Notes under the pieces: model-generated
What the model saw: only the letters and a program-made list of their open reading frames with translations
Told to the model about the DNA's origin: nothing
The model's database searches: none
Shown: positions 1 to 9,665 of the stretch, in pieces
Layout of the letters: every line of letters begins with the position of its first letter
Numbering within the stretch: position 1 is the stretch's first letter
Made by a program: the position numbers and the translations under genes
Assembly: GCA_019636235.1 (NCBI GenBank)
Contig: JAHBXW010000015.1
Coordinates: 59,304-123,303 of the forward strand
Length of the DNA stretch: 64,000 nucleotides
DNA from: Planctomyces sp.
GTDB lineage: Bacteria > Planctomycetota > Planctomycetia > Planctomycetales > Planctomycetaceae
Direction of reading: 5' to 3'

Positions 1-1
1 C

Positions 2-3000
2 TGGCCGCCAAACGCCTGGGTCGCGGAGGACTTCACGCACCTCGCCGAGGTCAACACGGCCAACCTCAAGTTCCAGCCGGTCGCCGAGCATCGATTCCTG
101 GCTCAGGACGCCGGCAACCAGGGACTGTTGAAGCGGCTGGAAGATCGCCTGAACTCGGGACGGCCGGGGCGTCCGGGCCGCGGCAAGCCCGAAGTGCTGC
201 TGATTTACCTGAGCGCGCACACGGCCGAGAACTCCCGGGGCGAGCCCTGCCTGATCACCAGCGATGCCCATCCGCTGGACGATTCCACCTGGTTGAAGTT
301 CGAGTCGGTGCTGGCGACGCTCCGCGGAACCCGTCCGGAGATCCAGAAGCTGGTGCTGTTCGACTGCGGGCGTCTGCACCATGACCCGACGATCGGCCTG
401 ACTTCGAACACGTTTGTGGAGCGGGCCGCGGCGCTTGTTGAAGAGAAGCATCTGGAGAAGCCGGAGGCGCTGGCCGTCCTGTTCTCCCACGCGCCCGGGC
501 AGCAATCCTGGGGCGCGCCGGAACTGGGGGGCAGCGCGTTCGGCTTCTTTGTCGCCGAGGGACTGCGCGGACACGCGAACGACAACGGCGACAAGTGGGT
601 GTCGCTCGACGAGCTGCACCGGTTCGTTCGCGCCCAGGTCAGCCACTGGTCCCGGAACCGCCGCGGCGAACGCGGCGAGCAGACTCCGATTCTCGCCCCG
701 GCCGCGGCTCCGAAGCTCGATCTGGCCTACGCGCAGTCCGGCGCACTGCCGGAAATCGTGAATCGCCCGACGTCGAACCCGGACTTCCGCGAGCGGATGG
801 GGCGGCTGCAGGACGCCTGGAAGGCCTTCGACGAAGAACGCGGCTCGATCGCCGCGCCGGACCGCACGTCCGCGACAGCCCGCGGCGCCATCATCCGCAA
901 GCTCTGCCAGTTGGAGCTTCGGAACCTCGCTGGCGGGCATTATCGGATCACTGACCCGCGGCAGGAGATCGAAGCCCTGCTGCGGCGACTGCGCGTCGAA
1001 CCCGCACGTCCGGCCATACCGCCGACGAGTCTGCCGCAGCATCGCTGGGCGCGCCAGGAGCCGACCGACGCGGACCTGGCCGCGTGGACGGCCGCGACGC
1101 AGGCCCCCCTGTCGCCGTCCGCCCTGGCGCCGTTGCTGGAGCCGGTCGCTGCGCCGATTTCGACGACGGAACTGGCGCTGGCGCGGATGATTGCGGACGG
1201 GGCCGATCCGGAGACCCCGCCGGACCTTGTGCGCGCGGCGCTCCGCGCGCGGCAGGCCGCCGAAGACGCCGCCTGTCCGGCGCCGCCGGCCTCAAGTTTC
1301 CTTGATCTGCGGTTCCTGCCCTGGACCCGCGATGCGCTGACGCAACTCGACCGCCAGCGCCGCGCCTGCGACGACGACCTGTTCGCCAACCGCTGGGACG
1401 GACTCGAAGGCCGATTCGATCAGCTCACGCGGGACTACGAGGCGCAGCGCGACCTGGCGCGGGACGTCGCTCGGGCCTACACGATTTCCGAGGAGGCGCT
1501 GGCCGAACTCATCGACAACGCGCGCTGGCCGCTGGGCCTTCCGCAGCTCCCCCAGAAGGACATCGAGGCGCGGCTTGAGGAACTGAACCGTTCGATCGAA
1601 CGGCTGCAGTCGTTGTTGCAGAACCCCGCGTCGGACCCGGCGGCGTTAAGCGCGCTCGTCCGGGACGTGGAGCGGATGCGGGAAGCGCTGCGCGACGATC
1701 GGGGCGACATCCGCAGCCGGCTGCAGCGGGAGCTGCGCGAGGCGAGCGTGGCAGTCGCGGAAGGCTCCCGCATGCGGAACGCACTGGCGGCGGTGTGCCT
1801 GCCCTCGCAGGCGCTCAGCCACGAAGACCGTCGGGCGTGCCGCGATTACATTTACGCCTACGCGTACGAGGCCCACGGGAACGTCGCCAAGGTCTCGACC
1901 GTCGAGTTCGGCACTCTGGCTGAGGCGCCGACTTCGTCGGAGATTTCGTCGGCCGCGGAAAAGCTGGAGCGGCTCGAACTGGCGTGGCTGCGGCGGCTGC
2001 AGGCGGACCAGGACGACGGAGAAGCGGGCGGGGCGGCGCTGCGTTCGCAGCTGCGGGCGTTTGCAACACGCTACAACGCGCTGACTGGCGTCGTCACGCG
2101 CGAGTCATCGGCGGGCAATCTGGAGACCGCGCTGCGCCTGGCGCAAGTCGCATCGGTGGGGCGGGACCTCAAACCGCTGCAGACCGATGAGGCCCGTGTC
2201 GTGCGAATGCTGCAGGAAGGCGAAGCGGGCGCCTATTTGAGCTGGCTGGTGCGGCGGACGGTCGAGGATTTCTGGGGTCCGCAGGAAGCGCCGTTTTTCG
2301 AACGGATCGCGCGACGGCAGTTGTCCGCATTCAACTCGCTGAATGCCCCGGCTGCACCGGAACTCGCGGCCGAGATCGACCGGGCCGTCGAGGCGGCGTC
2401 CGCAGGGACGGCCCGACTGGCGGCCAACGATCTGGCCTTCAACACCGATCCGAAATCTCCGCTGGATCCCGCGGCCGCCGCGGCGCTCCGCCTGACGCTC
2501 GGCGTCGATCCCCGCACCGACGACGATGGCGTCGTGCCGGCCGGCAGGCCGGCGGGAACGGGCGCGCTCTGGGTGGAAGGCCGACGGCCCGCCTCCGTCA
2601 TTCCGCTGCGCAGTTCGCGGCGGCTGGCGTTTGATGTTCGCGCCAGCACTCCGCAGGAGATTGTCCGCGAGGAACTGAAGGACGGCGCCCTCGCCCAAAG
2701 CGGCGGCGGCGAACTCATCGCGTTCTACCGCGGCCACACCGTCCGCCGGCCCCTGCGAATCACGAGCGTCGAGGAGGAATCCGTCGACTGGGACTACCGG
2801 CCGAAGCCCCCCGAAGCGGCCCGGATCCGCGTCGAAGACCCCGGCGGCGAGCGGCCGATCGTGTACTTCGTCATCGACTGCTCGGCATCCATGACCGAGA
2901 AAGACATCAAGGGCGAGCTCGGCGACGACAAGGTGGCCCGCTGGGACGTCGCGGTCCAGGAGCTGACGTCGCTGTTGCGGTCGCTGTCCACGGATTACCC

Positions 3001-4675
3001 GCGCCAGTTCGACGTGGGGCTGATCGCGTTCGGCCACCGGTATTCATTCACGACGTCGTCGACCGGCCGCCGCCGGCTGCAGAACCAGCCCTCTCCCTAT
3101 GCGACCCGGCTCGAGGCGAGGCAGCTGAACCAGCTGGCGACGCCCAACTCGTTCGATGGCGAAGACGCCGACGCGATTTGCGCCGCCGCGGACGAGGCGA
3201 TGTTCCAGTTGTTCAACGTTGACGTCGAGGTGCTCGTCGAACCGCGCCCCCTCGACGCCCGGCAGTTCGATGACCTCCGCGGCATGTTCGGAAACGCCGG
3301 CCTGCAGCCCTGGGGACAGACTCCGTTGTATGGAGCGATCCAGAAATCAGTTCAGCAACTCAAGGCGCCCCGGCTGGCGTCGCGGCCGCGCCGGATCATC
3401 GTGATCTCCGACGGCATGGATTACAGGCCATCGATGGCCGGATGGGGCGGCGAGGGAATCGACTTCAAAACGCTGCAGACGCAGGTCCGCGAGGCGGGCA
3501 TCGCGATCGACGTCGTCGGCATCGGAGGCGAGTTTGGCGACGCAAAGGAGGGCCGCGGCAAGCCGGAGGCCAACGCCGCCTACAAGGAACTCGAGAAGAT
3601 CGCGACCTGCTACTTCGCTGCGAACCGCCAGGAGCTGCTGGCGACGCTGCAGCGATCGCTGTCGCCGCTGTCATACCATGTCTCGGCGCTGGACGGGACG
3701 CCGCTCAGCCAGGAGTTGGCGCTGGGCCAGGAGTGGCGGATCGACCCTCCGCAGGCGCCGCTGGACCTGCTGGTGCAGCTCATGTCCGGCGCAGAAGTGC
3801 TGGATCAAAAGCCGCTGCGCGTGGAAGGCGGGGAACAGATTTCGCTGGGCGTCGAACGGACGGGACAGTCGGCGGAGCGTTCGCTGCGATTGCGTCTGCC
3901 GCGGTACGGGTTCGAAGGAGATGCGGACCGCGACGACCCGGACGGCGTGCGCCTGAACCGGAATCCCGTCACGACGCTGGCGGCGCCGTATCGCATCTTT
4001 GGCGGGGCCCTGCCAGAGCCGGCGCTGGATTCGTGTGCGGTCCTCGTGCACCAGCCGAAGTTCGATGCGGCCGGCGCCGGCCGGATTTTCCCCATCTCGT
4101 TCCAGTCCGGCAGCGACGAGCTGTTCTCGCCGCGTCCGGCGCTGGTCTGGATTCGCGCGACGCCGCGGGCCGGCGCCCGGGAATTCACGACGCGTCACAC
4201 CCTGTACCGCGAGTTTCTGCCGAACCGCCCCGTGCCGGTTGTGCCCGTGGAATACCCGGACTGGCCGGGCGAGGCCGAGGAATGCCGGCTGGAGATCGGG
4301 TTCAGCTATGCGCCGGTCGCTCCGGATTTCTCGTCGCGAGAGCTGTCGCAGGGGTCGATCCAGGTCGCCGGATCGGACGCGGAATGGAGCATGCGAATGG
4401 GCCCGCGCGACCCGCGGGGGTTTGTGGTCGTCGTGACGGAGCGGCATGCGGCGCTTCCCGCGGACCCGGTGACGGCCCTGGTGACGATGTCGCCGGCCCC
4501 GGAGAAAATCCGCCGGCGGGTCTTCTCGACCTCGCCTCGGGTCGATCACGAGTTCTACTATGCCTCAGACGCGCTGCCTGCGGATGCCGAACTGAAGATT
4601 CTCACCCGCAGGACGTTTGAGCAGCGGGCGACGATTCTGCCGGGGGCCGCGCACGTCCGGGCCGCGGTGAACTGA
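2..4675 (+). CDS. Caspase-like / von Willebrand factor A protein (5' end outside window)
   Basis: The reading frame is open to the left edge, so the TTG at 128 is probably not the start and the N-terminus is missing. Numbering from 128, residues about 20-200 resemble a peptidase C14 (caspase-like) domain. H31 sits in a 'YLSAHT' strand and C80 in 'VLFDCGR', followed by a typical 'GLRGHANDNGDKWVSLDEL' stretch. A long helical, charged middle (about 220-800) follows, then a vWA domain from about 910 with a MIDAS-type D917-C-S919-A-S921, and a beta-rich tail. The usual caspase SGHG and DAC signatures are altered (SAHT, FDC), so proteolysis is unproven. It lies 89 bases upstream of two Hcp genes and shares their strand, which suggests a regulatory or accessory role in the secretion locus. 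Domain assignments are by eye. Confidence 0.8.
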   Translation, partial: WPPNAWVAEDFTHLAEVNTANLKFQPVAEHRFLAQDAGNQGLLKRLEDRLNSGRPGRPGRGKPEVLLIYLSAHTAENSRGEPCLITSDAHPLDDSTWLKFESVLATLRGTRPEIQKLVLFDCGRLHHDPTIGLTSNTFVERAAALVEEKHLEKPEALAVLFSHAPGQQSWGAPELGGSAFGFFVAEGLRGHANDNGDKWVSLDELHRFVRAQVSHWSRNRRGERGEQTPILAPAAAPKLDLAYAQSGALPEIVNRPTSNPDFRERMGRLQDAWKAFDEERGSIAAPDRTSATARGAIIRKLCQLELRNLAGGHYRITDPRQEIEALLRRLRVEPARPAIPPTSLPQHRWARQEPTDADLAAWTAATQAPLSPSALAPLLEPVAAPISTTELALARMIADGADPETPPDLVRAALRARQAAEDAACPAPPASSFLDLRFLPWTRDALTQLDRQRRACDDDLFANRWDGLEGRFDQLTRDYEAQRDLARDVARAYTISEEALAELIDNARWPLGLPQLPQKDIEARLEELNRSIERLQSLLQNPASDPAALSALVRDVERMREALRDDRGDIRSRLQRELREASVAVAEGSRMRNALAAVCLPSQALSHEDRRACRDYIYAYAYEAHGNVAKVSTVEFGTLAEAPTSSEISSAAEKLERLELAWLRRLQADQDDGEAGGAALRSQLRAFATRYNALTGVVTRESSAGNLETALRLAQVASVGRDLKPLQTDEARVVRMLQEGEAGAYLSWLVRRTVEDFWGPQEAPFFERIARRQLSAFNSLNAPAAPELAAEIDRAVEAASAGTARLAANDLAFNTDPKSPLDPAAAAALRLTLGVDPRTDDDGVVPAGRPAGTGALWVEGRRPASVIPLRSSRRLAFDVRASTPQEIVREELKDGALAQSGGGELIAFYRGHTVRRPLRITSVEEESVDWDYRPKPPEAARIRVEDPGGERPIVYFVIDCSASMTEKDIKGELGDDKVARWDVAVQELTSLLRSLSTDYPRQFDVGLIAFGHRYSFTTSSTGRRRLQNQPSPYATRLEARQLNQLATPNSFDGEDADAICAAADEAMFQLFNVDVEVLVEPRPLDARQFDDLRGMFGNAGLQPWGQTPLYGAIQKSVQQLKAPRLASRPRRIIVISDGMDYRPSMAGWGGEGIDFKTLQTQVREAGIAIDVVGIGGEFGDAKEGRGKPEANAAYKELEKIATCYFAANRQELLATLQRSLSPLSYHVSALDGTPLSQELALGQEWRIDPPQAPLDLLVQLMSGAEVLDQKPLRVEGGEQISLGVERTGQSAERSLRLRLPRYGFEGDADRDDPDGVRLNRNPVTTLAAPYRIFGGALPEPALDSCAVLVHQPKFDAAGAGRIFPISFQSGSDELFSPRPALVWIRATPRAGAREFTTRHTLYREFLPNRPVPVVPVEYPDWPGEAEECRLEIGFSYAPVAPDFSSRELSQGSIQVAGSDAEWSMRMGPRDPRGFVVVVTERHAALPADPVTALVTMSPAPEKIRRRVFSTSPRVDHEFYYASDALPADAELKILTRRTFEQRATILPGAAHVRAAVN

Positions 4676-4764
4676 CGGCGACCACGCATTCGCCCGCCGT
4701 CCGCTCGCACGACCCGGAAACTCCCAACCCGACGATTTCACACCGCATCTCCGCGAGGAACGCC

Positions 4765-5232
4765 ATGGCTGGTTTCATCAAGTTCGACGACGTCGACGGC
4801 GAGTCCCGCGACAAAGGCCACGACAAGTGGTCGGACGTCATCGTGTTCAGCCAGAACTTCCATCGGCAGGTGCAGGTCGGCGCCCGGGCGCATCACATGA
4901 TTTCTGATCCGGTTCGCGTCGTGAAGGCGGTCGACGCGGCCAGCGCGATCCTGCTGGAAAAGATGTCCACCAACCACATCTTTCCCAAGGTGGAAATCGA
5001 CTGCACCCGGTCTTACACGGGCGAAGGCCGGAAGGGGTTCCTGAAAGTCCGGCTCCTGCGGTGCATGGTGCACGGCTTCCAGTTGACCGGCCCCACTCAA
5101 AGCGACGACGTGCCGACAGAGGAGCTGACGCTGGGGTTTGAATCGATCGAGTTCGAATACATTCTGGCGGGGCCGGACGGCAAGCAGGAAGGCGCCTTCA
5201 CCACCCTCATCGACTATGACTCGGCACGATGA
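4765..5232 (+). CDS. hcp: Hcp family type VI secretion tube protein (copy 1)
   Basis: 155 residues, the normal length for Hcp. It starts MAGFIKFDDVDGES and carries the 'DPVRVVKAVDAASAILLEKM' and 'EIDCTRSYTGEGRKGFLKVRLL' segments typical of Hcp1 proteins, which form hexameric rings stacked as the inner tube. The end 'SDDVPTEELTLGFESIEFEY' is also classical. It is the first of two Hcp copies upstream of vgrG. The start at 4765 follows 'GAGGAACGCC', an acceptable ribosome site. Effector binding in the ring lumen is known for the family but cannot be seen here. Confidence 0.95.
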   Translation: MAGFIKFDDVDGESRDKGHDKWSDVIVFSQNFHRQVQVGARAHHMISDPVRVVKAVDAASAILLEKMSTNHIFPKVEIDCTRSYTGEGRKGFLKVRLLRCMVHGFQLTGPTQSDDVPTEELTLGFESIEFEYILAGPDGKQEGAFTTLIDYDSAR

Positions 5233-5473
5233 AACGGCGAACCGGTGGGCTGATCCGCCTCTCCGCGGCGCCCCGCCGGAACCCGTTGAAACTGCCGCAA
5301 GGGGGATTTTTCAGAATCCAGACGAATCGCCGGAAACATTTCCGGCCCTCAGCCGAGAACAGCCACGTCAGGCCGGGGACGCGACCAGACAACCCTGATC
5401 GGGAAACGGAAGCGTCCGCGAGTCAGTTCGGTCCCCCGGGACTTCACACAGGCGTCACTTCGGGAGCAGGCAA

Positions 5474-5953
5474 ATGGCAGGCTACATCAAATTCGACGGA
5501 ATCGACGGCGAATCGCTGGACAAGGAGCACAAGGGCTGGAGCGACATCATCTCCTTCGAGCAGCGGATTCACAAACCGGGAACCGGCACGGGCGTGTACC
5601 GCCGCCGCGCGGACGTGGTCTTCGACGACATCGTGGTCTCCAAGGCGGTGGACAAGGCGTCCCCCAAGCTGGCCGAGCGGGTCGCCAACGGCAAAGTCTT
5701 CTCGAAGGTCGAGATCCACGTCACCCGGTCGTACACCGACAAGGGGCGTCAGACGTACCTGATCTACGAACTGGAAAACGTCCAGGTGCTGTCGTACGAC
5801 ATCAACGGCGCCTGCCAGTCGGCGGATGTCCCGACCGAGGAACTGTCGCTGAACTTCGAAAAGATCAAGGTCGTCTACAAGGAAGCCGGAGCGGACGGCA
5901 AGGAGAAGGGTCAGGTCGACTACTCCTGGAAGGTCGAAGAAGGCGAGAGCTGA
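5474..5953 (+). CDS. hcp: Hcp family type VI secretion tube protein (copy 2)
   Basis: 159 residues, clearly paralogous to the copy ending at 5232. It has the same MAG-aromatic-IKFD start, the same 'DGES' turn, 'VSKAVDKASPKLAERVANG', a 'VTRSYTDKGRQTYLIYELENV' strand pair and the 'SADVPTEELSLNFEKIKVVY' end. The two copies differ strongly in the 'QRIHKPGTGTGVYRRRADV' loop and at the C-terminus, so they may carry different cargo or form mixed tubes. It lies 155 bases before the vgrG start chosen here. The 'GGGAGCAGGCAA' upstream supports the start. Confidence 0.95.
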   Translation: MAGYIKFDGIDGESLDKEHKGWSDIISFEQRIHKPGTGTGVYRRRADVVFDDIVVSKAVDKASPKLAERVANGKVFSKVEIHVTRSYTDKGRQTYLIYELENVQVLSYDINGACQSADVPTEELSLNFEKIKVVYKEAGADGKEKGQVDYSWKVEEGES

Positions 5954-6108
5954 ACCGGCTCGGGGGCCGCGCCCGAACCGCCGCGGGCGGCGGACCTGCC
6001 GCCCGCGCCAATGTCTGACCCGGGGCGCCCGTGGCTACGGCCATCGGGCGTCCCGTTGTTTCCAGAACCGCTTCGCCCACGCGAAGCGACTTGCGACACA
6101 GGCCGCAC

Positions 6109-8232
6109 ATGCCAGCTTCCACCCTGGGCGACGCACTGCAGGTCACAATGCCGGCCGAGTGCCCCCCGACGCTGCGGCTGCAGCGCCTCCGCGGACGCGA
6201 GGAGATCTCCCGGCTGTTCCGGTTCGAACTCGAACTGCTGGCCTATCGGGATCCGAGCGTCGAATCCATCGACCCCCTGAAACTGGTCGGCAAACCGATC
6301 GGTTTCGCGGTCGGCACAGCCGAGGGACCGCGCCATTTTCATGGCGTCATCAGCCGGTTCGTCGTCGGCGACATGGACGCAAACAATAACCGCTGGTTCC
6401 GCGCGGAAGTCGTCCCGTGGCTGTGGCTGCTGCAGCGCACCTCCGACTGCCGCATCTTCCAGAACAAGACGGCCGTCCACATCATCGAGCAGGTCTTCCA
6501 GGACCTGGGCTTCAATGACTTCCTGATCGATGTGAAGCGCACTCTGGCCTCGCGCGACTACTGCGTCCAGTACCGCGAAACCGATTTCAACTTCGTGTCG
6601 CGGCTGATGGAGGAGGAGGGCCTTTACTACTACTTCGATCACGGCCAGTCCAAACATGTGCTGACGATCGGCGACAACGTCGACCGGTACCGGACCTGCG
6701 CCGACGGCAAGCTGCCATTTCGCAATCTGCAGGGGGTGGTCAGCGAGGATCCTGTCATCCTCGCCTGGGAACGGCAGTTCGAGTTCCGGACCGGCAAATG
6801 GGCCCAGACCGACTACAACTTCGAGACGCCCACCGCCTCGATGATGACCGTGCTGTCGACGACCGTGAACGTCCCCGACGCCAAGAAGCTGGAGTATTAC
6901 GACTATCCCGGACTGTACTCCGAGCGCGTCATGGGGACCGGGCTCGTCAAACTCCGCATGGAAGAGGAGGAAATGGACCACAACGTGGTCCATGGCGCGT
7001 CGAACAGCCGCCACTTGTCGCCCGGCTTCAAGTTCGACCTCAGCGAGCACAATTCGCACACAGAGGAGGGGAGTTACATCATCACGTCCGTGCAGCACAC
7101 GGCGGATGAGACCGGAAACGCGGCCGAACACGGCCCGATGGAGTTCTACTCCAATGTCTTCACCTGCATCCCCTCAGCGGTCGTCTTCCGCCCGGCCCGG
7201 ATCACGCCCAAGCCGGTCATCCAGGGCGTGCAGACCGCCGTCGTCGTCGGACCGTCCGGCCAAGAGGTCTTCACCGACTCGCTGAGCCGCATCAAGGTGC
7301 AGTTTCACTGGGACCGAGAAGGGAAATACGACGAGCGCAGCTCCTGCTGGATCCGCGTCGCCCAGGCCATCGCCGGCTGCAGCTGGGGCTTCCAGATGAT
7401 CCCCCGCATCGGCCAGGAAGTCGTCGTTGATTTCCTGGAAGGCGACCCGGACCGGCCGCTCGTCCGCGGCAGCGTCAACAACACCAACCAACTGCCCCCC
7501 TGGCCCGGCGCCGGCAACATCCTCTGCATCCGCAGCAACAGCACGAAAGGCGGCGCGGGGCACAACGAACTGATGTTCGACGACCTCACCGGCAGCGAGA
7601 AGTACTTCCTGCATGCCCAGAAGGACATGCATATCGACGTCGAACACGACCGTCACGTCCGCGTCCGCAACGACGAACATGTGACCGTCGAGGGAAATCA
7701 GTACTATCGCTACGTGGGGGAACGTCACGAAGTCGTCGTCGGCAAGACCTCCATCGAGCATGTCGGCAACGTCGAGGTGAAGTTTCACGGCGCCTCCGAC
7801 ATCACTATCGTGGGAGATCAGCGGGCCAAGGTGGATGGCGGTTCGCACCTGTCCATCAGCGGCGACTCGCTCACAAAAGTGGACGGCAGCGTCGGCCTGC
7901 AGATCGGGGGCGACTTCGCCTGCAAGGCAGGCAAGAACTGGGCCGTCGAGGCCGGCCTGAACGGGCACCTCAAGACCGGCATGAATCTGGTCCTCGAAGC
8001 CGCGACAATCACGCTCAAGGGAGCCGGCGGCTTCATCACGATCGATCCCAGCGGCGTCTCCATCCAGGGCGCGCTGGTCAAGATCAACAGCGGCGGCGCC
8101 GCGACGCCTGGCCACGGTTGCGTCGTGCAGTCCCCGCAGTCAGCGAAGTTCACCGAGCCATCCAAGGCCACGTTGCCCATGGAATCGAAGACTGGCAGCT
8201 CGTCCGTCACCGACTTTTCCACCAAGTCCTGA
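6109..8232 (+). CDS. vgrG: VgrG/TssI type VI secretion spike protein
   Basis: About 707 residues from the ATG at 6109. An in-frame GTG at 6031 adds an arginine/proline-rich stretch that does not look like VgrG. The N-terminal phage gp27-like part has 'SRLFRFELELL', 'GVISRF' and 'YCVQYRETDFNFVSRLMEEEGLYYYF', which is diagnostic. A gp5-like OB fold follows ('IKVQFHWDREGKYDERSSCWIRVAQ', 'WGFQMIPRIGQEVVVDFLEGDPDRP'). The C-terminus (about 520-670) is a repetitive beta-needle (repeats such as 'HVTVEGNQYYRYVGE', 'KVDGSVGLQIGGDF'). The spike trimer caps the Hcp tube and carries the PAAR tip encoded downstream. No extra enzymatic C-terminal domain is visible, so cargo is probably carried non-covalently. 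Confidence 0.96.
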   Translation: MPASTLGDALQVTMPAECPPTLRLQRLRGREEISRLFRFELELLAYRDPSVESIDPLKLVGKPIGFAVGTAEGPRHFHGVISRFVVGDMDANNNRWFRAEVVPWLWLLQRTSDCRIFQNKTAVHIIEQVFQDLGFNDFLIDVKRTLASRDYCVQYRETDFNFVSRLMEEEGLYYYFDHGQSKHVLTIGDNVDRYRTCADGKLPFRNLQGVVSEDPVILAWERQFEFRTGKWAQTDYNFETPTASMMTVLSTTVNVPDAKKLEYYDYPGLYSERVMGTGLVKLRMEEEEMDHNVVHGASNSRHLSPGFKFDLSEHNSHTEEGSYIITSVQHTADETGNAAEHGPMEFYSNVFTCIPSAVVFRPARITPKPVIQGVQTAVVVGPSGQEVFTDSLSRIKVQFHWDREGKYDERSSCWIRVAQAIAGCSWGFQMIPRIGQEVVVDFLEGDPDRPLVRGSVNNTNQLPPWPGAGNILCIRSNSTKGGAGHNELMFDDLTGSEKYFLHAQKDMHIDVEHDRHVRVRNDEHVTVEGNQYYRYVGERHEVVVGKTSIEHVGNVEVKFHGASDITIVGDQRAKVDGGSHLSISGDSLTKVDGSVGLQIGGDFACKAGKNWAVEAGLNGHLKTGMNLVLEAATITLKGAGGFITIDPSGVSIQGALVKINSGGAATPGHGCVVQSPQSAKFTEPSKATLPMESKTGSSSVTDFSTKS

Positions 8233-8264
8233 CCTCGCCGCCCGGCGGCCCGCGGAATTCAACC

Positions 8265-9263
8265 ATGCGCGTCGTGCTGAAAGTCACCGGCGGTCCTCAC
8301 AAGGGGCAGCATCGAGTCCTGCACCGCGGTCAAACCTTGCGGATCGGACGGTCCGACTGGGCCGAACTGTGCTGCCACCTCGACGAGTCCCTGTCGAGAC
8401 TGCACTTTGAAGTCATCGCCGGCGAGGACGGTTGCGAAATCGTCGACCTGAACAGCCGCAACGGGACGTTCGTCAACGGCCGGCCGATCCAGAAGGCCCT
8501 GTTGAAGGACGGCGATGAAGTCCGCGCCGGCGCCTCAAAGTTCGCCCTCGGCGTCAGCGGAGACAATCCGCTCACAGCGTCCTCCAAGTCCGATCTGAGA
8601 TACGTCGAGGCCGCGAGCGATCCGCAACTGGCCGCGGGCCTCAAAGGGCGGCTGGCGGCCCGGTTCGACTCCAAGGCCCTGCCCAGCGGCTGGTCGTCTT
8701 ACCGTGGGCGCATCGAGGAGGCCGCGCCCGGCGTGCTGGCCGAGCTGCTGCAGCAGGCGTGGCCCGTGCACCTGCTGTACGATCCGCACCGCGCGGCGCC
8801 GCTGCCGGAGGACGCGCCCGGGGCGATCCTGTTCGACTGGCTGCCCGCGGCGGCCGCGGCGGCGATGTCTCCCGTGTTCCTTTCCGCGTCGGAACTTCCC
8901 GGCTGGTCGGAGCTGCTGGCCGCCGGCTGGGGCCAGGACGCCGTGGTGACATTGTTCTCGCCGTCGCCCCAGGACGAGTTGCTGGCCGGGTTGCGCGCCG
9001 CGTGCGCGATGGCGGGCAACGGGGGCGTCTCCGGTTTGTGCTGGCCGACAATCCTGTCTGCCATCCTGACATCGCAGGGGCCGGAGGAGACGGCGAAGGT
9101 CCTGCCGAACGTCATGGCCGTCCTGCTGGAGTCGCGCGAGGCGCCGGATACGTGGCTGTTGTTCGGCCGCGAGCCCCTGCACGACCGGTTGCGAAAGTTC
9201 GGATTGAAGCCCCAGGCGGTGGAATCGCCGACGGCCGCGGACATGGATGCAATTTCGTCGTAA
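8265..9263 (+). CDS. FHA-domain protein of the secretion locus, possible cargo adaptor
   Basis: 332 residues from the ATG at 8265; the frame extends upstream but only inside vgrG. Residues 1-85 form an FHA phosphothreonine-binding domain: G-R at 28-29, 'SLSRLHFEV' at 43-51, and 'DLNSRNGTFVNGRPI' at 61-75. Residues about 140-320 form a second domain with 'HLLYDPHRAAPLPEDAPGAI', 'LFDWLP', 'WPTILSAIL' and 'WLLFGREPLHDRLRKFGL'. This layout is reminiscent of DUF4123-type T6SS adaptor proteins that load effectors onto VgrG, but the match is by eye and weak. It lies 32 bases after vgrG and before the PAAR gene, which fits a loading or post-translational regulatory role. Confidence 0.85.
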   Translation: MRVVLKVTGGPHKGQHRVLHRGQTLRIGRSDWAELCCHLDESLSRLHFEVIAGEDGCEIVDLNSRNGTFVNGRPIQKALLKDGDEVRAGASKFALGVSGDNPLTASSKSDLRYVEAASDPQLAAGLKGRLAARFDSKALPSGWSSYRGRIEEAAPGVLAELLQQAWPVHLLYDPHRAAPLPEDAPGAILFDWLPAAAAAAMSPVFLSASELPGWSELLAAGWGQDAVVTLFSPSPQDELLAGLRAACAMAGNGGVSGLCWPTILSAILTSQGPEETAKVLPNVMAVLLESREAPDTWLLFGREPLHDRLRKFGLKPQAVESPTAADMDAISS

Positions 9264-9335
9264 TTCCGGCAACGTTTCGCCTCGTCGGCCGAGAATGGTC
9301 CCGGGACCGAAGAGCAGACACAGGGAACTGCGATC

Positions 9336-9620
9336 ATGATGCCCGCCGCACGCATCTCCGACATGCACGTCTGCCCGCAGGTCACCGGCGTGGTGCCGCA
9401 CGTCGGCGGCCCGGTGATTTCCGGCGAGCCGACCGTGCTGATCGGCTTCATGCCGGCCGCCCGGCAGACTGACCAGTGCACCTGCGTCGGACCGCCGGAT
9501 GTGATCGTCATGGGAAGCGCCACTGTGATGATCGGGTTTCTGCCCGCGGCCCGCCTGGGGGACCCCACCATTCACGGCGGGACGATTGCGTTCGGATTCC
9601 CCACCGTCCTGATCGGCTGA
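9336..9620 (+). CDS. PAAR-domain spike-tip protein
   Basis: 94 residues made almost wholly of a PAAR domain: 'MMPAARISDMHVCP', then 'GEPTVLIGFMPAARQTDQCTC', 'GSATVMIGFLPAARLGDPTIHGG' and a final 'GFPTVLIG'. Three PAAR-type turns and the His/Cys ligands expected to bind a zinc ion at the cone tip are visible. There is no C-terminal toxin extension, so this is a solo tip. It follows the FHA gene by 72 bases and precedes three candidate effectors. Confidence 0.95.
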   Translation: MMPAARISDMHVCPQVTGVVPHVGGPVISGEPTVLIGFMPAARQTDQCTCVGPPDVIVMGSATVMIGFLPAARLGDPTIHGGTIAFGFPTVLIG

Positions 9621-9665
9621 CGCCGATCGCGGCCCGCGGCAACTGTCGAACCCGGAGTGCGACGC

